Assembly: GCF_002836255.1 (NCBI RefSeq)
Contig: NZ_PJAU01000033.1
Span: 620,001 to 684,000, forward strand
Direction of reading: 5' to 3'
Length of the DNA stretch: 64,000 bases
From: Colwellia sp. 75C3
GTDB lineage: Bacteria > Pseudomonadota > Gammaproteobacteria > Enterobacterales > Alteromonadaceae
This document shows positions 57,223 through 64,000 of the stretch, piece after piece (position 1 is the stretch's first letter; each line of letters opens with the position of its first letter). The notes under the pieces are model-generated. The model was given only the letters and a program-made list of their open reading frames with translations, had not been told where the DNA came from and searched no databases. A program made the translations under genes and the position numbers.

Positions 57223-57254
57223 AGCCCGATAAACACACGTTTATCGGGCTTTTT
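57223..57254. terminator. bidirectional terminator
   Basis: AGCCCGATAAAC and GTTTATCGGGCT form a 12-bp perfect stem with a 4-base loop, followed by T on the plus strand. It separates the HDOD gene from the convergent FAD-oxidase gene. Confidence 0.85.
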
Positions 57255-57273
57255 AATGGATAAATTATTAAGC

Positions 57274-58947
57274 CTAGTTAGGATTATATCGGCCTTGGCT
57301 TAGAATATTATGGGGATCTAAGCTGGTTTTGAGTTGATCGACTGTTTGCCAGAAATCACTGTCTTTATTAAGTAACCACTGTTGTTGATCGATACTTAGA
57401 CGATAGGGTACAAAGCCTTTTTTTAGCCCTTCTTCTACCAGTTCTTTTAAGCAATTATGAGCATCAGTAACTGCCTGGGCGTTACTCAAGTCAAAGACTA
57501 TCGGAATTGTGCTATCAACGCAGTCGTGTTTAAGGTTAGTGAAAGTGATAAAAGGCTCAATATTAAACTTCGGGCATGTTTCTCTAATAAAGTTAACAAA
57601 CTCTCGCATTTTATTTGCTTTCATTGTTATCAAAGGAGCATACCAGAGTAAACCGCAACCATCTTTTCCTGGTGATAATTTATCTTTGTCGAAACCTTGG
57701 GCACCTTTATGGCGCCAATAAGCGAGTTTTAAAGCAACTTTGTTAGGCTTACCTAGCATAATCTCCTTACCCTTATTAAATGAATCAAGTTGCTCTGCTA
57801 CTTTAGCTATAATCGGTATTTTAATGATTAACCAATCAGGTAGCTTATTAATAACTTTGTTAGTTAAAACAATAGCAAGGCTATTTGAATATACTCGCTT
57901 GCATGGTAGTTGCTTAAAGATAACATCTATTTCTTTTTTTACTGCACTGACAACGCCTACGCTGCCGTAGATGCTGCCGACAATAGTCCAGCTAGGGGCT
58001 TGTAAATCGTTAGCTAACGTTTTGATTTCTTTATTGTTCATTACTTGATGGGTAGCGTTTCCCTTTGGGTTTCGGGCAAACATTGATAATAACCGCCGTT
58101 GATCCATTAAGTTAATTGAGCCAACGATACCTTCATAGTCTTGTAATACTTGTCTGATTAAGGGCACCGCTTCTTCAAGTAAGGCATCATCTTGCATCTG
58201 GATAAAAAAAGAAGTGAAATCAGCTTTTTTTTTGGCCAAACGAATAGTCATCTGGCTAACTATGCCAAGGTTAGATTGAGTAAATAGTCCCTCTAAATAA
58301 GGGCCAAGACCCCATTTAAAGGTTTTATCAACAAACTTATCATCACTGGCATCTAATTCATTGACGGCAGACTGATAAGGCCTGCCATTGGCCCAATAGC
58401 CTTGAATACTGGTTACTGCACTGAAATGGTCGGTATAAGGTGTTATGCCGTAACCTCGCTCTAACGCATTGGCTAATATGGAGCAATCGGGACCAGCCCC
58501 CGTCACAGGTACCATATAATCATGATTATTTAACTGCAAATAATCACTCAGTTGTTGCTGAGTGACCCCAGGTTCAATCGTTACTAAGCCAAGTTCACTG
58601 TCGAAGTGCTTTATATCGGTTAACTTACCTAGATCGACAAGAATAATGTTTTTGCTTAACCCAGCTGGCTGGCTAGTACCGTAACCCCAGTTTTGTCCTG
58701 TGCTAATTGGGTAAAGGGAAAACGCGAGCGTTTCATCTATCGCACATTGATTGGCTAAATCAAGTAGTGCCTTAATTTCATAAGATTGAGTAAGGGTGAT
58801 AACGGCCATTAACCTTCTTTGTTTCTTATCAAAATATTCTAAGCCCTCAGTGCCAAGCATAAAACGCGAAAGTTTTTGAGGATCAAAAGATAGACTTGAA
58901 TCAGTAGCTAATACTTTTTCAATAAGGGCGATAAGTTTTGGTGGCAT
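57274..58947 (-). CDS. FAD-linked oxidase of the VAO/p-cresol methylhydroxylase type
   Basis: A 557-residue flavoprotein. The N-terminal PCMH-type FAD domain (about 45-260) includes PISTGQNWGYGTSQP, VTIEPGVTQQQLSDYL and VPVTGAGPDCSILANALERG, as in vanillyl-alcohol oxidase and 4-cresol dehydrogenase. The C-terminal substrate domain ends SLDPHNILSQGRYNPN, the usual family ending. No signal peptide is seen. The substrate cannot be read from sequence. It follows the acyltransferase gene by 46 bases on the same strand, implying a common pathway. Confidence 0.85.
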   Translation of the reverse strand: MPPKLIALIEKVLATDSSLSFDPQKLSRFMLGTEGLEYFDKKQRRLMAVITLTQSYEIKALLDLANQCAIDETLAFSLYPISTGQNWGYGTSQPAGLSKNIILVDLGKLTDIKHFDSELGLVTIEPGVTQQQLSDYLQLNNHDYMVPVTGAGPDCSILANALERGYGITPYTDHFSAVTSIQGYWANGRPYQSAVNELDASDDKFVDKTFKWGLGPYLEGLFTQSNLGIVSQMTIRLAKKKADFTSFFIQMQDDALLEEAVPLIRQVLQDYEGIVGSINLMDQRRLLSMFARNPKGNATHQVMNNKEIKTLANDLQAPSWTIVGSIYGSVGVVSAVKKEIDVIFKQLPCKRVYSNSLAIVLTNKVINKLPDWLIIKIPIIAKVAEQLDSFNKGKEIMLGKPNKVALKLAYWRHKGAQGFDKDKLSPGKDGCGLLWYAPLITMKANKMREFVNFIRETCPKFNIEPFITFTNLKHDCVDSTIPIVFDLSNAQAVTDAHNCLKELVEEGLKKGFVPYRLSIDQQQWLLNKDSDFWQTVDQLKTSLDPHNILSQGRYNPN

Positions 58948-58993
58948 AATAGATGCTTAGCGGCTATCCGCTGTTAAGTTTTATTAACTTTGT

Positions 58994-59818
58994 TTAGGTT
59001 AAGTCTAGTTGATTCAATTGTAGGCAAATGTCTTTTTCAATAGTTTTATAAAGGCTTTTAAAACCAGGTGAAAGGTTCTTCATAAAAATTTCAGGATTAA
59101 TATAATAGGGGGCGCGTAAGCCGTGATAGTTAACAGGCTCTCCGAGTTGCTGAAAGGTAATACCAATAAACTTCATGCTGCGGGCAAGTCTTGGCTCCAT
59201 CATGACATAAACATGGCGAATACCGGTATTCATGCCCATAGTCGCTGCGGCCATATATAATCCTATGGCGATGAAGGGGAAGCAACGTAACTCAGTTTCT
59301 GAATAGCTAATTTCACTAATAACCCCTGTTCCTGAGCCCTTAAAGCTATCGGCTTTACGACGCCTAAAATCAGACTTAACGGCTAAACGTGATATCTCTG
59401 CTATTTCAGCACGATTAAAGCGTTTAGGGCTAAGGTTTTCATTAGTGATTGATCCCATACAATATTTTTCAATAGGAAGTAATTCATTAGGACCATTTGA
59501 AGTGACTAAGCGTACGCAACTAGTGAATGTTTCAGAAGGTATATGTTTGATTAACGAAAAAATTGATTGATGATCAAACTCATCTGTTTCTTGACCATTA
59601 TCTCTAACATCTTCAAATGCTAGTTCCTCACAGTAAACATTATGACGAATTTTAAATGCTTCTTCTTTTAATGCTTGGTCAACGGCAACATGAGGTTGCA
59701 AAAACTCAGTAAAATGATCTGAAATACTGTGCGCTTCTCTACTCGCCTTAGCGGAGACAATTTTTTTAGTGATATCACCAATAATAGGTGTTTCTAGCAA
59801 TCGTTTATTCCAGCTCAT
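58994..59818 (-). CDS. exosortase-system-associated-type acyltransferase (N-acyl amino acid synthase-like)
   Basis: A 274-residue member of the GNAT-related group that includes the PEP-CTERM/exosortase-associated acyltransferases, distantly related to autoinducer synthases. Typical elements are FKIRHNVYCEELAFE, ETDEFDHQS, the CVRLV strand, AEISRLAVKSDFRRRK, and the late PRLARSMKFIGITFQQLGEPV. GGAATAAAA precedes the ATG. Such enzymes probably transfer an acyl group from carrier protein to an amino compound. No exosortase or PEP-CTERM protein is encoded in the window. Confidence 0.8.
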   Translation of the reverse strand: MSWNKRLLETPIIGDITKKIVSAKASREAHSISDHFTEFLQPHVAVDQALKEEAFKIRHNVYCEELAFEDVRDNGQETDEFDHQSIFSLIKHIPSETFTSCVRLVTSNGPNELLPIEKYCMGSITNENLSPKRFNRAEIAEISRLAVKSDFRRRKADSFKGSGTGVISEISYSETELRCFPFIAIGLYMAAATMGMNTGIRHVYVMMEPRLARSMKFIGITFQQLGEPVNYHGLRAPYYINPEIFMKNLSPGFKSLYKTIEKDICLQLNQLDLT

Positions 59819-59908
59819 TTTTATTCCATAATGAAATTGTAAATAATCAGGCTAGTATCAGTATAGTCGGTAAGCGAACTTATCTGTAATTAATGCTTAG
59901 ATAAGATT

Positions 59909-59935
59909 TAAGGTAATAACTAAGGTATTACCTTA
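59909..59935. promoter_or_regulatory. 10-bp inverted repeat upstream of the acyltransferase gene
   Basis: TAAGGTAATA and TATTACCTTA are a perfect inverted pair with a 7-base spacer, 91-117 bases upstream of the acyltransferase start and just beyond the end of the decarboxylase relic. It may be the former terminator hairpin of that gene or an operator; no T run follows. Confidence 0.45.
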
Positions 59936-59943
59936 CATGGTTT

Positions 59944-60096
59944 TTAAAGTAATATTTCACTTACTTGTGGCTGGCTAAGGAAATCTTTTGGGCTGGCTGA
60001 AGCGCCATAGGCACCAGATTGAAATACGACAACATAATCGCCGATACTTGCTTCGGGTAACATCATTTTGTCGGCTAAAATATCAAGGGGGGTGCA
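59944..60096 (-). pseudogene. 3' relic of a PLP-dependent decarboxylase gene
   Basis: On the minus strand one frame encodes CTPLDILADKMMLPEASIGD, then YVVVFQSGAYGASASPKDFL and SQPQVSEILL before a TAA at 59944-59946. This is the C-terminal end of the diaminopimelate/ornithine decarboxylase fold, closest in style to the exosortase-A-associated decarboxylases (GP-CTPLD and FQSGAYG). Immediately upstream the frame has a TAG and all similarity ends, so about 85% of the gene is missing. The relic lies directly upstream of the acyltransferase gene on the same strand and suggests a lost third member of that locus. Confidence 0.85.
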
Positions 60097-60230
60097 CTAT
60101 GGCTTATAAGCTCGTGAACAAAAGTAGTCATTTATCATCCTGAAAATTTAATATAGCTCAGCGGAGCAGGACTATTATGACTGTGAAAGCATTACATAGG
60201 CAAGTAGGAGATAAATTTAATAGCTATAAT
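60097..60230. other. deletion scar between the decarboxylase relic and the patatin gene
   Basis: No homology to the decarboxylase remains here. A 30-codon plus-strand frame starting at 60177 runs into the patatin gene antisense and is unlikely to be real. Confidence 0.35.
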
Positions 60231-61070
60231 TTAATGTGCTATATCATGGGTTGCCATATCGATTTTTAGTGGAATAACTTCCATGGCCGTTTGAAAACCT
60301 ATTTTATATAACTGATGTTTTTCTTCTTTGGTCATTTTAAAATCAACAGCGGAATACTCGCCAATATTTATCACTATAGTATTGTGCCAAAAATGTTCGT
60401 TAATATATTCACGTGAAATGGTGGTCATGAAGGTTCGAATGAGTAAGGTAACGTAATTAAATATAGGGAAAAAACCATTGACACTTAAGTTGTCATATTC
60501 ATGCTCTCCTCGTAAACGAAAGCAAAGTACAGGCGTACCTTTATGATCCCAATCTCTATGCAAAGCATCTTCAGATAGAATACTGCCATCCACCATGATG
60601 CGTTTACCAAAAGGTTTGAAACTAAAAACTAAGGGAATTGACATAGAATACCGCACGGCTTGTGATACTTTCATATCAGGAGTCAACTCAGCATCAAAAA
60701 TAACAGGCTTGCCATTAGTAACGTCTGTTGCAACGATATGGAGATTCTTTTCAAGCTGAGAAAAAGTTTTTCCCTGTAAATGCTCATCTACCCAACGTTC
60801 AAAAGCATCGCCGGAACTTAATCCGCCATGACGGATTAGCTTAAGAAGAGAGAATTCACGAAACTGATTGTAGTTCGTTTTTAAGGCAATTCTTTTTATA
60901 TCGTTTAACGGTAAACCTGCCGCATAAAAGCTGGCAATAATACTGCCACCTGATACTCCGACTAAATCATCAAATTTAATATCGAGCAACTCGAGCGCTT
61001 TTAACACACCTAAATGTGCAGGGAGTCGAGTACCTCCACCAGCAAATATCGGGACGATAGCTTTATTCAT
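60231..61070 (-). CDS. patatin-like phospholipase
   Basis: A 279-residue patatin-family serine lipase. The oxyanion-hole glycines are GGGTRL (11-16), the nucleophile is S40 in GVSGGS, and the catalytic aspartate lies in MVDGSIL, giving the Ser-Asp dyad. It has no signal peptide, so it probably acts on membrane lipids from the cytoplasm or is secreted by another route. AGGAG precedes the ATG. It is divergent from the trypsin-like protease gene. Confidence 0.9.
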   Translation of the reverse strand: MNKAIVPIFAGGGTRLPAHLGVLKALELLDIKFDDLVGVSGGSIIASFYAAGLPLNDIKRIALKTNYNQFREFSLLKLIRHGGLSSGDAFERWVDEHLQGKTFSQLEKNLHIVATDVTNGKPVIFDAELTPDMKVSQAVRYSMSIPLVFSFKPFGKRIMVDGSILSEDALHRDWDHKGTPVLCFRLRGEHEYDNLSVNGFFPIFNYVTLLIRTFMTTISREYINEHFWHNTIVINIGEYSAVDFKMTKEEKHQLYKIGFQTAMEVIPLKIDMATHDIAH

Positions 61071-61268
61071 TTAAGCTCCTTAACAGCAAGGATAGGACTG
61101 AAAGTCTATTTTTATTAGCAGACTCAAGCCTTAATTATGAACAAAGTTAGCAATATAGCGAAGAATATTGTTTGCCTATCACCATCTGAAAGCATTTTCT
61201 ATGCAATAGAGTTTAAGGTAGTATTTGTTTTCGATAACAAATATCGGTTATTTTACTTAGGAAAAATT

Positions 61269-62033
61269 ATGTTTAGACATATAGCGTTATTGCTAATGAC
61301 TGTTTCTTTATTTACGCCAAACGCTCAAGCGGAGTTTGTTGACGTTGTTGCTAAAATCAAGCCTTCAGTGGTTGGCATAGGTATACATACCCCGACCAGC
61401 CGACCTCAAAATATTTTACGCGGCACAGGGTTTGTTATTGGCGATGGCCGTTACATTGTTACTAATGACCATGTATTGCCAAGCTTATTAAATGAAAGCT
61501 TATTACAAAAAATGGCAGTTTTCATTGGTACAGGCAGAAACGCTAAAGTACGAGAAGCTGAAATTGTTGCAACGTCAAGCTTATATGATCTCGCTATTTT
61601 AAAGATATCTGGACCTGCTTTACCTGCTATGCAATTAGCAAGTAGTGATTTCTATGCCGATGGAAGTAGCATTGCTTTCACCGGCTTTCCCATTGGTGGT
61701 GTTTTAGGCTTATACCCGGTAACTCATCGAGGCATTATAGCCAGTATTACACCAACGGTTATACCTGCAGTTTCTGCACAGCAAATAAATTTAAAAATGC
61801 TTAAACGTATGAAAAACCCTTATTTAGTTTATCAACTTGATGCAACGGCTTATCCTGGCAATAGTGGTAGTGCGATGTATGATATGAAAACAGGTAAAGT
61901 GGTGGGCATAATCAATAAAGTTTTTGTACAGGCAACTAAAGAAGCGGTTATTAGTAATCCTAGCGGTATAACTTATGCCATTCCTGTAAAGTATTTACAT
62001 CAAGTGCTTCGAGAAAATAACATTAAATTATAG
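61269..62033 (+). CDS. secreted trypsin-like serine protease (S1, DegP-like core)
   Basis: A protein of about 254 residues with a signal peptide (MFRHIALLLMTVSLF, ending AQA). The catalytic triad is visible as histidine in TNDHVLPS, aspartate in SLYDLAIL, and serine in YPGNSGSA. There is no PDZ domain, so it is a stand-alone S1C-like protease. I use the ATG at 61269, which starts the signal peptide and has GGAAA upstream; the frame opens at 61137 but the additional 44 residues look non-coding. Confidence 0.88.
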   Translation: MFRHIALLLMTVSLFTPNAQAEFVDVVAKIKPSVVGIGIHTPTSRPQNILRGTGFVIGDGRYIVTNDHVLPSLLNESLLQKMAVFIGTGRNAKVREAEIVATSSLYDLAILKISGPALPAMQLASSDFYADGSSIAFTGFPIGGVLGLYPVTHRGIIASITPTVIPAVSAQQINLKMLKRMKNPYLVYQLDATAYPGNSGSAMYDMKTGKVVGIINKVFVQATKEAVISNPSGITYAIPVKYLHQVLRENNIKL

Positions 62034-62095
62034 TCAAACGGTCTCATTGATACTTTTAGTATTAACTTGCCGTTCTAATTTTATTAATACAAATA

Positions 62096-62872
62096 TTATT
62101 CGCTAATAGCGATGGATTTATTGATATTCGGAATGTGATATAAACGGGATAATGGTACTAACTCGATACCATGTAACTTCAAGGTAGGGATCAACTTATT
62201 TAGTGTTGCCATTGTTTCAGGGTGCGGGTGGGCGATAGCTATAGCCGTTTGATGTTTTTGAGCGAAGTTAATGAGTTGCTTAAACTGCTGACTAATATAC
62301 TCATCAGTTAATTCATTATCTAAAAAAATATGCCTTGCTTTTACCGGTACGCCAAAATCATTGGCAGCTTGCTCTGCTTTTGAATGAGGACTCGTTTTAC
62401 TGTCTAAAAAAAGTAGATTGTTCTGTTTTAAAAAAGCCATAGTCCAAGCCATGGGTTGGTAAAGTTGGGTGAGGTAGCTACCCATATGGTTATTAATGCC
62501 AATGGCAAATGGGATCTCTGCGAAAGACTCCGTTAAGCTTTGGCTAAATGCTTGCTCATCCATATTACTTGTTAGCGCACCAGGACCTAATTTTTTGCTA
62601 TTTTCAGACTCCATTGGAATATGAATTAAAACATCGTGATGAGCATTATTTGCTTGAACGGCAAGTTTTCTACCATAGGTAGTATGGGGGAGAAAAGCAT
62701 AAGTAATTGCCCCAGGTAACTTTAATGCATGTTTGTCGGTGTAGCGATAGCCCATATCATCAATGATGATAGCAACTCGATTAGTTTGGGCGTTACTTTG
62801 AGCATTGAATGACATCAAAATAATTATTAAAAATGAACGTATAGAGATGATTTTGAAAAGAGTATTTAGCAC
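62096..62872 (-). CDS. yibQ: divergent polysaccharide deacetylase YibQ
   Basis: A 258-residue exported protein of the divergent polysaccharide deacetylase family (NodB-like fold). The N-terminal signal segment is followed by VAIIIDDMGYRYTDKHAL, with two adjacent aspartates, then HIPMES, GINNHMGS and AIAHPHPETM, the expected metal and catalytic motifs. Start is a GTG at 62872. Its position after envC is the same as in E. coli. The substrate is probably a cell-envelope glycan. Confidence 0.9.
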   Translation of the reverse strand: MLNTLFKIISIRSFLIIILMSFNAQSNAQTNRVAIIIDDMGYRYTDKHALKLPGAITYAFLPHTTYGRKLAVQANNAHHDVLIHIPMESENSKKLGPGALTSNMDEQAFSQSLTESFAEIPFAIGINNHMGSYLTQLYQPMAWTMAFLKQNNLLFLDSKTSPHSKAEQAANDFGVPVKARHIFLDNELTDEYISQQFKQLINFAQKHQTAIAIAHPHPETMATLNKLIPTLKLHGIELVPLSRLYHIPNINKSIAISE

Positions 62873-62922
62873 TGAGTATTATGTCTCTTTTTAATTATTA
62901 TAATAAAGCGTAGCAGTTGTTT

Positions 62923-63184
62923 ATACCAATTCCAATAAGTTTTCTCTCACTCAGCGAGAGTTAAAAGTCTTAGAGGCAAGGCATTGATTGTAAAGAATGG
63001 TACTCCCTTCTCAAAATCAATAACGCAGCATATAAGTCTTCTAAACTCGCCCTTTGGGAGCTTTCCAGCGGTTCGATAACCGCACAGAATTTCTTTCATA
63101 TAGAGTGACTATATGCAAAAAATTCTATTTGTTCTCAAACGGCTGGTAAGCTCTGAGTGGGAACAAACTTAATGGACTTGGTAT
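62923..63184. repeat. MITE-like element, copy D (262 bp)
   Basis: The left end ATACCAATTCCAATAAGTTT and the complement of the right end ATACCAAGTCCATTAAGTTT match at 17 of 20 bases. The core (AAGGCATTGATTGTAAAGAA, then CAAAATCAATAACGCAGCAT and TAGAGGCAAGGC) is the copy C core in the opposite orientation. Arms GAGTTAAAAGTCTTA and TAAGTCTTCTAAACTC pair with each other. It lies between envC and yibQ, which are otherwise adjacent. Confidence 0.8.
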
Positions 63185-63281
63185 TGGTTAAAAAATATAA
63201 AGTTTTAACCTAATTAAGTAAAGAGATTACTTACTGTTAAGTTGTTTTGTTGATAAATATTGTTTAACAGACCTTCAATAC

Positions 63282-64000
63282 TTACCGACACCAAAGCTTA
63301 GGGTTGAGAGCTTTGCCTTTATGGCGGATTTCAAAGTAGAGACCTGATTGTTCTAAACCACCACTTTGCCCAATTAAAGCAATGGGCTCTCCTGTTTCAA
63401 CACGATCACCGACAGATTTTAATAAGGTTTGGTTGTGAGCATAAAGACTCATGTAGCCATTACCATGATCAATCACAGTTAATAACCCATAACCTTTCAG
63501 CCAATCTGAAAATAGTACGGTGCCATTATGAATAGTTTGTACTTGTCTACTAATTGGCGCCGAAATCAAGACACCTTTCCACTTTAAATAACCTTGCTTT
63601 CTCGTGCCAAAACGGTGCAGCATACGGCCCTTAACAGGCCAAGATAATTTATGTTTCAACTTACTTAAACCGGTTAAATTTATTTCGGCTTGGATAATTT
63701 CGCTTAATTTCTTTAGGGCTTGGTTTAAGTTGTTTTCTTCTGCTTTTAGTTTGTTCAATTGCTGCTGGCTAGAAAGTAATTTACGGCCAAGTTTTTTCAG
63801 GGTTTTACTTCGCTGTGCCTTACTGCTTCTAAATTGGGCATCTTGCTGCAATTGCTCGCCTTTGAGTTGTTGCAAGTATTCAATCTGAGTTTGATGTTCA
63901 GTACTTACTTCTAGGAGTTGTGCGATGGTCGATTGAAAGTTATCTATTTCTTTTGTTCTTGCTTGGTTTAAGTATTGATAATAGCTGATGGTACGCTGTA
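63282..64000 (-). CDS. envC: murein hydrolase activator EnvC, partial
   Basis: The frame is open to the end of the window, so the N-terminus lies beyond 64000. Visible are a long coiled coil (RTISYYQYLNQARTKEID onwards) and a C-terminal LytM domain of about 120 residues. The domain lacks the zinc-binding residues: WKGVLISA stands where active enzymes have HxGxDxA, and LYFEIR where they have HxH. This is as expected of EnvC, which does not cut peptidoglycan but activates amidases AmiA and AmiB at the septum. The envC-yibQ neighbourhood supports the name. Confidence 0.92.
   Translation of the reverse strand, partial: QRTISYYQYLNQARTKEIDNFQSTIAQLLEVSTEHQTQIEYLQQLKGEQLQQDAQFRSSKAQRSKTLKKLGRKLLSSQQQLNKLKAEENNLNQALKKLSEIIQAEINLTGLSKLKHKLSWPVKGRMLHRFGTRKQGYLKWKGVLISAPISRQVQTIHNGTVLFSDWLKGYGLLTVIDHGNGYMSLYAHNQTLLKSVGDRVETGEPIALIGQSGGLEQSGLYFEIRHKGKALNPKLWCR

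Noticed and set aside
60177..60269. 30-codon plus-strand frame
   Set aside because: It overlaps the end of the patatin gene antisense and has no supporting signal.

Overview
The window reads as a chromosomal segment of a psychrophilic marine gammaproteobacterium of the Colwellia type (order Alteromonadales). Support comes from the low GC content, gammaproteobacterial housekeeping synteny (secA-mutT; yacG-zapD-coaE-pilDCBA; rplM-rpsI; sspA-sspB; dolP-diaA-yraN-lpoA / rsmI-rnpB; envC-yibQ), and the style of the accessory genes (secreted collagenase, several orphan periplasmic solute-binding proteins, HDOD and GGDEF/EAL proteins). The genus is an inference from remembered protein similarity, not a database match. 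I see no rRNA, tRNA, CRISPR array, prophage or intact transposase.

Layout. 1-4974: end of an M23 peptidase gene, then secA and mutT on the plus strand and yacG and zapD on the minus strand. 5039-10797 (minus): coaE and the type IV pilus genes pilD, pilC, pilB and pilA. 10798-11880: a long gene-free stretch with short repeats and the rplM leader. 11893-17356 (plus): rplM-rpsI, a 270-bp tandem duplication, petABC (cytochrome bc1), then sspA-sspB. 17444-21105 (minus): dolP, diaA, yraN, lpoA, divergent from rsmI and the RNase P RNA gene rnpB. 22756-29829: two solute-binding proteins, a small secreted protein and a 1411-residue M9 collagenase. 29836-37537 (minus): a complete unit of membrane-fusion protein, ABC ATPase, FtsX-type permease, NtrC-type regulator and histidine kinase. 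37961-47977 (plus): rsuA, a GAF-GAF-GGDEF-EAL protein, putA, an Lrp-type regulator and an HDOD protein. 48063-57171: a solute-binding protein, a sodium symporter, an rRNA-type methyltransferase, a periplasmic DNA ligase, a GIY-YIG protein divergent from arfB, a DUF2797 protein and a second HDOD protein. 57274-61070 (minus): an FAD-linked oxidase, an exosortase-associated-type acyltransferase, the 3' relic of a PLP-dependent decarboxylase, and a patatin. 61269-64000: a trypsin-like protease, then yibQ and the end of envC on the minus strand.

The most unusual signal is not a protein. At least four dispersed elements of about 265 bp (251-517, 32614-32881, 49193-49459, 62923-63184) have terminal inverted repeats whose sequence differs between copies while the two ends within each copy remain complementary. 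Each also carries a large internal hairpin with a conserved core, and here too the arms differ between copies but still pair. A shortened end-to-end derivative (21239-21292), a 159-bp relative (11205-11363) and a tandemly duplicated relative behind rpsI share parts of this design. A separate GC-rich palindromic repeat occurs at 3760-3817 and twice behind rpsI.

Other points worth attention are the decarboxylase relic beside the acyltransferase/oxidase pair, three VHL-beta-like domains in the collagenase, a GAFTDA variant of the sigma-54 contact motif, and a GIY-YIG-like signature inside the DUF2797 protein.
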